Positions 7,081 to 16,491 of a DNA stretch of 64,000 nt are shown one piece after another (positions within the stretch are counted from its first letter, which is position 1; the number at the start of each line of letters is the position of its first letter). This DNA comes from CAZYFH01 sp965197395. GTDB lineage: Bacteria; Acidobacteriota; Vicinamibacteria; Vicinamibacterales; UBA8438. The stretch spans positions 372,001 through 436,000 of the forward strand of contig CBDANB010000005.1 of assembly GCA_965197395.1 (NCBI GenBank), written 5' to 3'. The notes beneath the pieces are model-generated. The model did no database searches. It was not told the origin of the DNA and saw nothing but the letters and a program-made list of their open reading frames with translations. Position numbers and translations under genes: made by a program.

Positions 7081-8085
7081 ATGGACGCTCGTCCGGTTGC
7101 GATCGTGCGGGGGCTCGCCATCGTGATGGTGGTCGGGTTAATCGCGCCCGTCTCCGTTAGTGCACAGCCGTCCACGCCCAGCACCTCGACCGTACCGCGA
7201 ACGCCGGACGGTCATCCGGACCTGCAGGGCGTCTGGGATTTTGGCTCCGTGACGGCCCTGCAACGCCCGGCCGCGTTGGCCGACAAGGAATTCCTCACCG
7301 ACGAAGACGTCGCCGCTCTGGAGGCGCAGGCCGCCGCAGGTCGCGTCGATCGGCCGCCGCGTTCAGGTGACCCCGGCAGCTACAACCAGTTCTGGTTTGC
7401 CCGGGGCACGAAGGTCGCCGGCACGCGACGGACGTCGCTGATCGTCGATCCGCCGGCGGGGCGCCTTCCTCCGTACACGCGCGAGGGGGAGGCGCGGATG
7501 GCAGCCCGCGAAGCAGCGCGACGCCGGAACGCCGGTCCTGAGGACCGGGACGTGGACGAGCGGTGCATTCTGGGATTCAACTCTGGACCGCCGATGCTGC
7601 CTGGCGCGTACAACAACTTCGTCCAGGTGTTCCAGGGGTCCGGCCACGTGGCGATCCTCAACGAGATGGTGCACGACGTCCGACTGGTCCCGCTGGACGG
7701 CCGTCCGACTCTGCCCCAGCAGATCCGCCAATGGAAAGGCGATTCGCGTGGCCGGTGGGAGGGTGACACCCTGGTGATCGAGACAGCGAATTTCATGGCG
7801 ATCGGGACCGCGCATCCCGCGCCCAATATGGAACGCCTCGAAGCCACCGGTAGTCATCTGCGTCTGGTCGAGCGGCTCAGGCGCCTCGATGCCGAGACGC
7901 TGCTCTACGAGTTCACGATGGACGATCCGACCGCGTGGACGATGCCGTGGAGCGTCGAGCTGACCATGACCAGGAGCGACGACGCGCTATACGAATACGC
8001 GTGCCACGAGGGCAATTACGGCTTGTTCAACATCCTCGCTGGCGCACGCACAGCGGAGGACGCCGCCCAGTCGGGCTCGCGGTGA
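7081..8085 (+). CDS. CHEGN-family secreted protein, paralog 2
   Basis: From the ATG at 7081, with GAGAGG upstream, the product is 334 residues. The signal peptide ends near VSVSAQ. Family landmarks are RTPDGHPDLQGVWDFGS, LQRPAALADKEFLTDEDV, YNQFWFARG, RTSLIVDPPAGRLPP, DERCILGFNSGPP (first conserved Cys), VQVFQGSGHVAILNEMVHDV, GRWEGDTLVIETANF and LYEYACHEGNYGLFNILAGA (second conserved Cys). The sequence is collinear with the other copies. It is a single-gene unit flanked by genes on the opposite strand. Confidence 0.85.
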   Translation: MDARPVAIVRGLAIVMVVGLIAPVSVSAQPSTPSTSTVPRTPDGHPDLQGVWDFGSVTALQRPAALADKEFLTDEDVAALEAQAAAGRVDRPPRSGDPGSYNQFWFARGTKVAGTRRTSLIVDPPAGRLPPYTREGEARMAAREAARRRNAGPEDRDVDERCILGFNSGPPMLPGAYNNFVQVFQGSGHVAILNEMVHDVRLVPLDGRPTLPQQIRQWKGDSRGRWEGDTLVIETANFMAIGTAHPAPNMERLEATGSHLRLVERLRRLDAETLLYEFTMDDPTAWTMPWSVELTMTRSDDALYEYACHEGNYGLFNILAGARTAEDAAQSGSR

Positions 8086-8155
8086 GTCGCGACGGATGGC
8101 GCGTCGCGGGCTCATGGCCTTGACATGACATGACCGGTCGCGCCGGGTCCTCAGG

Positions 8156-8998
8156 TTAGAAGCCCGCGGCGATCGCGGCGATGCGCCGCGCGGCCTCCTG
8201 CACCATCTCGGCGTTGTCGCGGGCCGGCCGACCGTTGGGCATCTCAAAGCTGTCCTCGAAGCCGACCCTCGTCTGGTACCGGCGTCGAGCGGCCTCGTCG
8301 ACGAGGTCCCAGGAGGTGGCCCCCCCACCGTGCAGCAGGCGCGGCGTTGTGAGGCGCTCCGCGTCGAGCACCGCTTCCATCTCCGCCACGTTCTGCAGCA
8401 CGTCCCGAAGCTCGCCGCGGCCCGGCTCGAGCATCAGGCGGAGGCATCGACGTGCCATCCCGCTCTCGACGCAGACACGGGCCGCCTCCGCGTGAAAGAG
8501 ACCGGCCTCCACGTCCACGCCGAGATCGATGAGCTGCCGCGCCAGGTCGGGCGCGCCCTCCTCGTTGAAATTCACGGAGGCGAAGTCGGGACGCTCGGTC
8601 CACCCAGCGACGACCTCGCGGCGACGCGCCGCGTCGCCGAGGATTCTGAAGTGCGTGCTGACGCCGATCGGCGTGCCGGAGGCCGCCGCGCGCATCGCCG
8701 TCAGCGTGCGGGCGATGTCGTCCGGCGCGATGCTCTCGGCACCGGCGGCGTCGCGGACGTGCACGTGGATCGCGCGCGCTCCGGCAGCGGCGACCGCGCG
8801 TGCAGTTGCTGCGCACTCCGCGGGGGTCGTGGGCAGGGTCGGATGGCTACCGCGGCGTAGCCCACCGTTGATGGTGCACTTCAGCAGGGGGATGGATGCC
8901 TGCCCCTCGGCACCGGCGAACCCGTCGTTCAGGGCGACGACCCCCGCTCCGGCGGCGGCGAGGAAGTCACGGCGGGAGACGCAATTCGGTCGGGACAT
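8156..8998 (-). CDS. Tat-exported BKACE-like (DUF849) enzyme
   Basis: The 280-residue product begins MSRPNCVSRRDFLAAAGAGV, a Tat-type signal (S-R-R-D-F-L plus hydrophobic stretch). The body follows the beta-keto acid cleavage enzyme fold: 'L-K-C-T-I-N-G-G-L-R-R-G' at the first strand, RAIHVHVRDAAG carrying the H-x-H zinc site, VNFNEEGAPDLARQLIDLG, VDVEAGLFHAE and a closing GFEDSF region. BKACE enzymes condense a beta-keto acid with acetyl-CoA and are normally cytoplasmic, so an exported member is odd. The start at 8998 follows GGGAGG. It is divergent from the quinoprotein gene at 9165. Confidence 0.7.
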   Translation of the reverse strand: MSRPNCVSRRDFLAAAGAGVVALNDGFAGAEGQASIPLLKCTINGGLRRGSHPTLPTTPAECAATARAVAAAGARAIHVHVRDAAGAESIAPDDIARTLTAMRAAASGTPIGVSTHFRILGDAARRREVVAGWTERPDFASVNFNEEGAPDLARQLIDLGVDVEAGLFHAEAARVCVESGMARRCLRLMLEPGRGELRDVLQNVAEMEAVLDAERLTTPRLLHGGGATSWDLVDEAARRRYQTRVGFEDSFEMPNGRPARDNAEMVQEAARRIAAIAAGF

Positions 8999-9110
8999 GG
9001 GACCTCCCTGATCGGACCTCGCCAACCTACCAAGGCCGTGCGGGAAGGGCAACCGTCTTTCGCTGATCTGATGGCGACAGCGGACGGACGGTGGACACGC
9101 TCGGCCCCGC

Positions 9111-9124
9111 CCGGTGGCATAATC
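9111..9124 (+). promoter_or_regulatory. Repeated promoter-like motif CCGGTGGCATAATC, copy 3
   Basis: This third identical 14-mer lies about 40 bp before the start of the quinoprotein gene at 9165, in the divergent gap shared with the BKACE-like gene. TGGACA at 9092 is a possible -35, but the spacing (20 bp) is long. Confidence 0.45.
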
Positions 9125-9164
9125 GGGCTGCCAATCCCAACCCCGAAGTCGAGAAGGAGTTGCA

Positions 9165-10928
9165 ATGAGCACGAAGTGGCATCGGCGCGCGTTCGCCGCG
9201 TGCCTGCTCGTCAGCCTCGCGGTTACGCCGGCCGGCGCTCAGGACCGCGACTTCAGGCGGGTCACGGACGCGATGCTGCAAGAGCCCGACCCGGCCGACT
9301 GGTTGATGTGGCGCCGCACACTCGACGGCTGGGGCTACAGTCCGCTGGACCAGATCACGCGGGAGAACGTGGGTGAGCTGCGCATGGTCTGGTCGCGAGG
9401 CCTCGCACCGGGTCTCCAGCAAGGGACGCCGCTGGTCCATGACGGCGTGATGTACATGCCGAACCCGCGGGATGTCATCCAGGCGATCGATGGTGCCACC
9501 GGTGATCTCGTGTGGGAATACCGACGGTCACTCCCGGAAGACATCGACGAGTACCTCATCGCCGTTCTCGCTGACATTAACCGGAATCTTGCCGTCTACG
9601 ACAACCTCATCATCGACACGAGTGTGGACGACTACGTCTTTGCCCTCGATGCCGCGACGGGACGGCTGGCCTGGGAGACCCAGATTCTCGACTATACGAA
9701 GAACCCCGCCAATCAGACCTCCGGACCCATCATCGCCGGCGGCAAGATCATCTCGGGTCGGAGCTGCACCCCACAGGGTGGTCCTGACGCGTGTGTCATC
9801 ACCGCCCACGATGCGACGACCGGTGAGGAGCTGTGGCGGACGCGCACGATTCCCGCGCCAGGCGAACCGGGGGACGAGACCTGGGGCGATGTGCCGTTCG
9901 AGGAACGCAAACATGTGGGCGCCTGGATGGTGCCCAGCTACGACTCGACGTTGAACCTCATCTACATCGGCACGTCGGTGACATCACCTGCCCCGAAGTT
10001 CATGCTCGGCGGCACGCACAACAAGCACCTGTATCACAATTCGACGCTTGCGCTCGACGCCGACACGGGCGAGATCGTTTGGTACTACCAGCATCTGAAC
10101 GACCATTGGGATCTCGATCACCCGTTCGAACGCTTGCTGCTCGACACGGCTGTCTCGCCGAATCCGGCGACGGTGAGCTGGATCAATCCGCGGCTGCAGC
10201 GCGGGGAAGTCCGGAAGGTCGTGACGGGTATTCCCGGCAAGACTGGTGTCGTGTATACGCTCGACCGCGCAACGGGAGAGTTCTTGTGGGCAACACCGAC
10301 GGTCACGCAAAACGTGATCAGTAGCATCGACGGCGCCACGGGTGCGGTGACGGAGAACCCGGAGGTCGTCTTCACGGGCACCGGACAAACGGTGCTGGCC
10401 TGCCCGACGCTGGTTGGCGGCAAGGACTGGGAGGCGGGAGCCTATAGCCCGCAGACCGGGCTGATGTATTTCCCGCTGCGCAACGCCTGTGCTCGGATGA
10501 TGGCCACGGCCGACAGCGACAGCGTTGCCTCATCGCTCTATGCCCTGGCCGTCAGAACCGAGATTGCTCCCGGCACCGACCAGGTCGGTACCGTCCAGGC
10601 CATCTCCGCCGAGACCGGCGACATCATCTGGAAGCACGAGCAGCGGGCCGCCACCACCTCACTCGTGGCGACCGGTGGTGGAGTCGTGTTCGGCGGCGAT
10701 CTCAACGGGCGGTTCCGAGCCCTGGATGCAGACACCGGGGACGTGTTGTGGGAGGTGAACCTCGGCTCACCGATTACCGGGTTTCCGATCACTTTTGCCA
10801 TCGACGGCCGACAGTATGTAGCGGTGAGCACAGGCAACTCGCGGACCGTGGTGTACTTCACGCCCCTGACGCCGGAGCTCCGCCCGAGCATGGGCAACAA
10901 CCTGTTCGTGTTCGCCCTGCCCGAATGA
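9165..10928 (+). CDS. PQQ-dependent alcohol dehydrogenase-like quinoprotein
   Basis: The product is 587 residues with a signal peptide ending PAGAQ. It has the eight-bladed quinoprotein fold, opening WLMWRRTLDGWGYSPLDQI, with blade motifs such as GDLVWEYRR, 'G-E-L-W-R-T' and GDVLWEVNLGSPITGFPITF. NDHWDLDH near residue 320 corresponds to the 'W-D-x-D' segment holding the catalytic aspartate in methanol/alcohol dehydrogenases. The vicinal Cys-Cys pair of methanol dehydrogenases was not seen, and there is no fused cytochrome. AAGGAG sits before the ATG. The enzyme would act in the periplasm, passing electrons to a soluble acceptor. Substrate is unknown. Confidence 0.75.
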   Translation: MSTKWHRRAFAACLLVSLAVTPAGAQDRDFRRVTDAMLQEPDPADWLMWRRTLDGWGYSPLDQITRENVGELRMVWSRGLAPGLQQGTPLVHDGVMYMPNPRDVIQAIDGATGDLVWEYRRSLPEDIDEYLIAVLADINRNLAVYDNLIIDTSVDDYVFALDAATGRLAWETQILDYTKNPANQTSGPIIAGGKIISGRSCTPQGGPDACVITAHDATTGEELWRTRTIPAPGEPGDETWGDVPFEERKHVGAWMVPSYDSTLNLIYIGTSVTSPAPKFMLGGTHNKHLYHNSTLALDADTGEIVWYYQHLNDHWDLDHPFERLLLDTAVSPNPATVSWINPRLQRGEVRKVVTGIPGKTGVVYTLDRATGEFLWATPTVTQNVISSIDGATGAVTENPEVVFTGTGQTVLACPTLVGGKDWEAGAYSPQTGLMYFPLRNACARMMATADSDSVASSLYALAVRTEIAPGTDQVGTVQAISAETGDIIWKHEQRAATTSLVATGGGVVFGGDLNGRFRALDADTGDVLWEVNLGSPITGFPITFAIDGRQYVAVSTGNSRTVVYFTPLTPELRPSMGNNLFVFALPE

Positions 10929-11058
10929 GGAGCGAGCACGCCGTGGCGACTCGGTACGAAGCCACAAGATCGTCAAGACGGATCTCGAACAGATGCAGGA
11001 ATACCGCCGGGCTCACGCGATTCTTGAGTCGAAGGCGACCAGGAATGAGAGGTTCTCG

Positions 11059-12438
11059 ATGAGACGACTTCCTCTACTGGGAGCAGGACTGGCGTTGCTC
11101 CTGACAGGCTGCGGAGAACCCGCAGTGACTGAAGAGAGCCCAGCTCCGAGCGGGGAGCCGGCCGGGCTCGCGCTCGTCGGGGGGCAGTTGATCGACGGAA
11201 CCGGCGCGGCGCCCGTCGCTGACTCGGTCGTCGTGATCCGTGACGGTCGGGTCGTGAGCGCTGGCTCGCGGGACACGACGCCGGTGCCCGACGGCGCGGA
11301 GACGGTCGACGTGACCGGCAAGACCATCATGCCTGGGCTGGTGAACCTGCACGTGCACTATCGCGAGGGACCGGCGGAGATCGAGCAGCAGTTTCGGTCG
11401 CAGCTCTATTTTGGAGTGACCACCGCGCGGAGCATTGGCAGTGACTCGCCAGAGAGAACCGCGTTCCTGCTGGGCAGTGCGGGTCGACCAGACAGCCCCC
11501 GGACGTTTACGGCGGGCATGGGATTCTCGCGTCCCGGCGGATTCAACGCCGCCGGTCGGAATGCCCCCACCACCGAAGACGAAGCCCGGGAGCTCGTGCG
11601 GGACCAGATCGCCCTTGGCGTGCACTTCATCAAGATGTGGGTCAACGCGGTCGCGGAGCCGGGCCTGAAGATCACGCCAGAGATCCGGACGGCCATCATC
11701 GACGAGGCGATCCGGAACGGCGCGATCCCTGTCGCCCACATCGATGACGAAGCCGATGGCCGCCAGCTCGTCCAGGCCGGCCTGCGGGACTTTCTGCACA
11801 GCACCGTCTTGACCTTCGGTCCCGGAGCCGGTGTGCCGGTCGACGACCCCGAACCCTCGCAGGAGTTCATCCAGATGTGCCTCGACACCGGCGTGTCGTT
11901 CACGCCAACCCTGTCGATCGTCCAGAACGGCTGGCACTTTGCCGAACATCCGGAGCTGCTGGATGACGCGGAGTTGCGTGCCGCGTTCAATGCGTTCAAC
12001 CCTGATTCGCTCGCTCGATGGGACGACCCGGCACGCAGGGATGACGTGGTCGACGCGCCGGGATTCGCGGACCGGAAAGCCGCGTTCCGACAGGTGCAGG
12101 ACTTCGTGAAGACGATGCACGACGCCGGGGTCACGGTCGCACTCGGCAATGATGCCGGGACCGCGAACGTGCCGTTTGGCTGGGGCATGCACCACGAGAT
12201 GGAGCTGTATGTCGAGGCCGGTCTGACGCCGATGGATGCGATCGTTGCGGCGACGGCCGCCGGCGCCGGCCAGATGCCGCCCATGGGCGAGGCCGACTTC
12301 GGCACGCTCGAAGCCGGCAAGGTCGCCGACCTCGTCGTGCTGAACGCCGATCCCCTCGTCGACATCCGAAACACGCTGGAGATCGACCGGGTCATGCGAT
12401 TCGGTGAGTGGGTGGACCGTTCGGGATTCGTGCAGTGA
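11059..12438 (+). CDS. Amidohydrolase-family lipoprotein
   Basis: From the ATG at 11059 (GAGAGG upstream) the product is 459 residues with lipobox LLTGC. It shows the amidohydrolase arrangement: a small beta sandwich (GGQLIDGTGAAPVADSVVVI), PGLVNLHVHY with the H-x-H metal pair, HFIKMW with the bridging lysine, VAHIDDE, then LGNDAGTANVPFGWGMH carrying the catalytic aspartate, and KVADLVVLNADPL closing the sandwich. Relatives act as imidazolonepropionase- or prolidase-like hydrolases, and the substrate here is unknown. Its stop overlaps the next gene's GTG start (GTGA), so the two are probably translationally coupled. Confidence 0.85.
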   Translation: MRRLPLLGAGLALLLTGCGEPAVTEESPAPSGEPAGLALVGGQLIDGTGAAPVADSVVVIRDGRVVSAGSRDTTPVPDGAETVDVTGKTIMPGLVNLHVHYREGPAEIEQQFRSQLYFGVTTARSIGSDSPERTAFLLGSAGRPDSPRTFTAGMGFSRPGGFNAAGRNAPTTEDEARELVRDQIALGVHFIKMWVNAVAEPGLKITPEIRTAIIDEAIRNGAIPVAHIDDEADGRQLVQAGLRDFLHSTVLTFGPGAGVPVDDPEPSQEFIQMCLDTGVSFTPTLSIVQNGWHFAEHPELLDDAELRAAFNAFNPDSLARWDDPARRDDVVDAPGFADRKAAFRQVQDFVKTMHDAGVTVALGNDAGTANVPFGWGMHHEMELYVEAGLTPMDAIVAATAAGAGQMPPMGEADFGTLEAGKVADLVVLNADPLVDIRNTLEIDRVMRFGEWVDRSGFVQ

Positions 12439-15083
12439 GCTACACGATTCCGTTCTCACAACTGACCAAAGCCAACATCCCCGTCGCAGGTGGCAAGGGC
12501 GCCAACCTCGGCGAGCTCACCGCGGCTGGTCTTCCCGTGCCCGCCGGCTTTGTCCTGACCACGAGCGCCTATGACGCCTTCGTGCAGGCACACGGTTTGG
12601 CGCGACCGATCGTCGATCTCGCGCACGCGGTGTCGGCTGACGACCCGCGATCGAGTGAAGCGGCATCCGCGCAGATCCGCGCCTTGTTCATGCAGGGTGT
12701 GATTGCGGACGACGTGGCGTCGGAGATCACCGTTGCCTATGGCCAGTTGACGCGTACCCAGGGCCATGCCGTTGCGGTGCGTTCGTCGGCAACAGCCGAG
12801 GACCTTCCGACAGCGAGTTTCGCTGGGCAGCAAGACACCTACCTCAATATTCAGGGGGAGGAGGCGCTGCTGGATGCCGTGAAAAAGTGCTGGGCCAGCC
12901 TCTGGACCGGCCGAGCCATCTCCTACCGGATGCGCCAGAAGATCGACCCGGCCACCGTCAGCCTCGCCGTGGTGGTCCAGCAGCTCGTGCCGGCGGATGC
13001 CGCAGGCGTGCTGTTCACGGCGAATCCCGTCACCGGTCAACGCGATCAGCTGCTCATCAACGCGACCTGGGGCTTGGGCGAGGCGATCGTTAGTGGGCAG
13101 GTGACACCGGACACCGTGGTCGTGGAGAAGTCGACCGGGAACAGCCTGTCCCGCGAGACAGCCACCGAGACCCTGATGACCGTGCGGACGGACATGGGCA
13201 CCGAGGAACGCGACGTGCCGCAGGCATTGCGCGACCGACAGGTATTGGACGATGCAACGACCGCGCAACTCGCCCGGTATGGAGAGCAGATCGAAGCGCA
13301 CTATGACACGCCGATGGATATCGAATGGGCGATAGCCGACGGCGAGATCGCCATCGTGCAAGCGCGGCCCATCACCACGCTCCCCGACCCGAAACCGGCC
13401 CCGCTCACAGAGGTGCGCTGGGAGCCGGCTGTCCCGAAAACCGTCTGGATGCGGCGACAGATCGTCGAGCACATGCCGGAGCCCCTCTCACCGCTGTTCG
13501 AGGACCTGTATCTACGCCAGGGGATGGGCACGACCTTGCGCGAGATGTTGGACACGATGGGCGAGCTTGGCGGCGCCCGTTTGGATCTCGACGCCCTGAT
13601 GCCCCAGGGATTCGCCGCCACCATCAACGGCTATGCCTACACGACGGGCAGCGTCAAGATGAATGGGTCGACTCTGATGGCGATACTGCGGCTATACACT
13701 CGCATCTTCCACTTCCTGAAAATGCCTGCGTTCGATTGGGATGGGGTCGTCTTGCCCGGATACCAGGCCGTCGTCGCGCGGTGGGGGGCCATCGACCTGG
13801 CCGCGGCCGAGGATGACGAGCTGCTGCTGGGGATTCGCGAGATGGCGCAGGCGGATAGCGGCTACTGGTTCGGGTCGGCGGTCCATCTGGGCTTCTCACG
13901 GCTCATGGATTGGCTGTTCGACCGGCTGCTGAGGTCCTTCCTGTTCAGGTATGCGTTGCCGAAGCCACGCCCCGTCAGCGCGTCGTTCCTGCGTGGATTC
14001 GACTCGAAGGCGCTGGACGCCCAGGCGGACATGGAAGCGCTCGCCAATATGATCCGCGAGTCGGCGCCGCTGCGCGCGCTGACCCTCGAGACACCGTCAC
14101 ACGAGCTGATGGCGGCATTGGCCGCGCATCCCGACGGTCAACCCGTGGTCGACGGCGTCCAGCGTTACCTGGAGGCATACGGCCATCAGATCTACAACCT
14201 CGATTTCGTCGATCCCACGCAGAATGAAGACCCGCTCCCTATGCTGTTGAGCCTGACGGCGCTGGTCGACCACGTGCCCAAGCAGGATGTGCGTACCCGG
14301 CAGGCGAAGATGGCCGAGCAACGAGAGGCGCTTGTCGCCGAGACGATGCGGGCAATGAATCCACTGTCGCGGCGGTTCTTCGGCTGGGTCTGGAAGTGGA
14401 CGAAGCACTACGCGCCGTATCGAGAGAGCGTGATGTTCTATATGGGTGCGGCCTGGCCGACGCTGCGCGCGCTGGCCTCCGAATTGGGGCAGCGCTTGAC
14501 GAATACCGGCACCATCGCCAGTCCCGATGACCTCTACTACCTGGAGAGCGCCGAGATTTCGCGGGCGATCGACGCTCGCGCCAGCGGCCAGAGTCTTCCG
14601 GAGCTCGTCCACCTGGCGCACGAGCGGCGCGCGCTACGCGAGGCCCGCAAGCAACTCACACCACTACCCAAGGTGCCGGCGCGCGGCGCCATCAAGATCG
14701 GCCCGATCAAGCTGTCGATGTTCGATCCGACACCCAGCGGTGTCGTCAATGAAGGGCCAGTCCTGAACGGCTATGCCGTCAGCACCGGGCGCGTCACCGC
14801 GCCCGCGAGCGTCATCCGTTCGATCGATGAGTTCGACCGGATGACGCCTGGCACGATCTTGGTCTGCACGACGACCACCCCCGCCTGGACGCCGCTGTTT
14901 TCCCAGGCCAAAGGGTTGGTCACGGACGTCGGCGGCGCGTTGGCGCATGGCTCCATCGTGGCCCGGGAGTACGGCATCCCGGCGGTGATGGGGACCGGTG
15001 TGGCCACCGAGCGCATCACATCGGGCATGACGCTCGTGGTGGATGGCGATGCGGGCACGGTCACGCTGGAAGAGCCCGTCTAA
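12435..15083 (+). CDS. PEP-synthase-like phosphotransferase of rifampin-phosphotransferase architecture
   Basis: The product is 882 residues from a GTG overlapping the upstream stop by 4 bp. The N-terminal 330 residues form the PPDK-type ATP-grasp domain (VAGGKGANLGELTAAGLPVP, AVRSSATAEDLPTASFAGQQ). A long helical middle region of about 430 residues follows. The C-terminal swivelling domain has GGALAHGSIVAREYGIPAVM, with the phospho-histidine at about residue 838. The large PEP/pyruvate-binding barrel of true PEP synthases is absent. ATP-grasp, middle domain and His domain in about 870 residues is the rifampin phosphotransferase (RPH) layout. Whether it acts on rifamycins or another small molecule cannot be told. 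Coupling to an exported amidohydrolase is notable. Confidence 0.7.
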   Translation: MSYTIPFSQLTKANIPVAGGKGANLGELTAAGLPVPAGFVLTTSAYDAFVQAHGLARPIVDLAHAVSADDPRSSEAASAQIRALFMQGVIADDVASEITVAYGQLTRTQGHAVAVRSSATAEDLPTASFAGQQDTYLNIQGEEALLDAVKKCWASLWTGRAISYRMRQKIDPATVSLAVVVQQLVPADAAGVLFTANPVTGQRDQLLINATWGLGEAIVSGQVTPDTVVVEKSTGNSLSRETATETLMTVRTDMGTEERDVPQALRDRQVLDDATTAQLARYGEQIEAHYDTPMDIEWAIADGEIAIVQARPITTLPDPKPAPLTEVRWEPAVPKTVWMRRQIVEHMPEPLSPLFEDLYLRQGMGTTLREMLDTMGELGGARLDLDALMPQGFAATINGYAYTTGSVKMNGSTLMAILRLYTRIFHFLKMPAFDWDGVVLPGYQAVVARWGAIDLAAAEDDELLLGIREMAQADSGYWFGSAVHLGFSRLMDWLFDRLLRSFLFRYALPKPRPVSASFLRGFDSKALDAQADMEALANMIRESAPLRALTLETPSHELMAALAAHPDGQPVVDGVQRYLEAYGHQIYNLDFVDPTQNEDPLPMLLSLTALVDHVPKQDVRTRQAKMAEQREALVAETMRAMNPLSRRFFGWVWKWTKHYAPYRESVMFYMGAAWPTLRALASELGQRLTNTGTIASPDDLYYLESAEISRAIDARASGQSLPELVHLAHERRALREARKQLTPLPKVPARGAIKIGPIKLSMFDPTPSGVVNEGPVLNGYAVSTGRVTAPASVIRSIDEFDRMTPGTILVCTTTTPAWTPLFSQAKGLVTDVGGALAHGSIVAREYGIPAVMGTGVATERITSGMTLVVDGDAGTVTLEEPV

Positions 15084-15273
15084 ACCGATCGAGCGACGGC
15101 CGCTGCAATCTTCGGCTCACAGGCACTGTCCCCCTCGTGTGACACCGGGTGGCGCGTCGCGTTGGGGTTTCGCGACAGGTGCCCCGGTCTGTCCGCGAAT
15201 CTGGTGGGAACTCCCTCTGGCACACATGTTGAAATGTCTGCCGCGGGAGGACGCCAATCCTGGCACGCGTCTC

Positions 15274-16491
15274 ATGATGTCGAGCGCCACCACTACCAAC
15301 CGTGAGATCGATCGGGATGCTCTGGCGTGGCTGATCGATCCGCTGACGCGAGAGGAGTTCGAGCGGAACTTCTACGAGCAGCGGTTGTGCCGCGTCACGC
15401 GGACCAACCCGAGCTACTACGCAGGCCTCCTCGGCGTCGAGGATCTTGATACGGTCCTGAGCACCCACAACATCACGCCTCCCGAGGTGACGCTCGTGAA
15501 TGGCGCGGAGGATGTCCCGCCGGGCTCGTATACGGACTCGGCGGGCCGGATCGACCCGCTCGAGGTCGCGAGTCGGTTCGACGAGGGTGCGACGGTCGTC
15601 TTCGGACAGCTCCATCGATGTGTGCCCGCGCTCGCGCGATTGTGTGCGTCGATCGGCAAGATCTTTTGTTCGCGCGTCCAGACCAACATCTACTTCACGC
15701 CGCCACACGCGCAGGGGTTCAAGCCGCATTGGGATACGCATGACGTGTTCGTGCTCCAGGTCGCGGGAACGAAGGACTGGTCGATTTACGACACGAAAGT
15801 GACGCTCCCGCTCAAAGGGCAGGGCTTCGACCCCGATCAGCATGAACCTGGTCCCGTGAGCGAGCAGTTCGCGCTCGGCCCGGGCGACGTGGCCTATCTT
15901 CCGCGCGGCCTCATGCACTCGGCCACGGCGAGCGACCAGGCGTCGTTGCACATCACACTGGGATTGACTGCGTTTACGTGGACCGATTTCTTCCTCGAGA
16001 GCGTCGCCGCCGCGGCGCTCGAAGAGGAGTCGCTGCGTCAGACACTACCTCTCGGCTTTGCTGACGGGAGCTGCCCGCCCGACGACCGCGACCGTCTGTA
16101 TCGCGAGAAGCTCGAGGCACTCCAGGCGCGGTTCGATCCCGCGCCGGTCTGGCGGCACTTTCAGCAGGAGCTCTTGGCTGCGAACACGCCGCTGCTTACC
16201 GATCTATTGACGTCTCGTCTGCGCGAGGACCTACTGACACATGACTCGCTGGTCGGAAGACGTGCTGATCTGGCTGTGGAACTGGAGAACGGCGCCGACG
16301 CCTGTGTTCTGCGATTCTCGCAGCGGGAGCTCAGCCTGCCCGCTCGGGTGTTCGCCGCCGTCGAGTTCGTGACAACGCGGGACGTGTTTGCTGTACGGGA
16401 CCTCCCCGATTGCGTCGATGCGGAAGGCAAGATGACGCTCGTGCGCCGGCTCCTCAAGGAGGGTTTGCTTCAGAGACGGGCGAGTCACTGA
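15274..16491 (+). CDS. JmjC/cupin ribosomal-oxygenase-like protein
   Basis: The product is 405 residues from the ATG at 15274 (a second ATG follows at 15277, and no clear ribosome site decides between them). Near residue 80-100 of the domain, NIYFTPPHAQGFKPHWDTHD supplies the H-x-D iron ligands. AYLPRGLMHSATASDQASLH supplies the distal histidine, and LQVAGTKDWSIYD is the usual strand between them. This matches Fe(II)/2-oxoglutarate JmjC oxygenases of the ROXA/YcfD type, which hydroxylate ribosomal protein residues. The C-terminal 200 residues would form the dimerisation and winged-helix region. No signal peptide is seen, so it is cytoplasmic. The next gene starts immediately after the stop. 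Confidence 0.75.
   Translation: MMSSATTTNREIDRDALAWLIDPLTREEFERNFYEQRLCRVTRTNPSYYAGLLGVEDLDTVLSTHNITPPEVTLVNGAEDVPPGSYTDSAGRIDPLEVASRFDEGATVVFGQLHRCVPALARLCASIGKIFCSRVQTNIYFTPPHAQGFKPHWDTHDVFVLQVAGTKDWSIYDTKVTLPLKGQGFDPDQHEPGPVSEQFALGPGDVAYLPRGLMHSATASDQASLHITLGLTAFTWTDFFLESVAAAALEEESLRQTLPLGFADGSCPPDDRDRLYREKLEALQARFDPAPVWRHFQQELLAANTPLLTDLLTSRLREDLLTHDSLVGRRADLAVELENGADACVLRFSQRELSLPARVFAAVEFVTTRDVFAVRDLPDCVDAEGKMTLVRRLLKEGLLQRRASH

Noticed and set aside
11074..12459. 461-codon minus-strand frame opposite the amidohydrolase
   Set aside because: The plus-strand product has the full metal-binding motif set. The reverse frame is a GC-rich shadow rich in Arg/His/Val without motifs.
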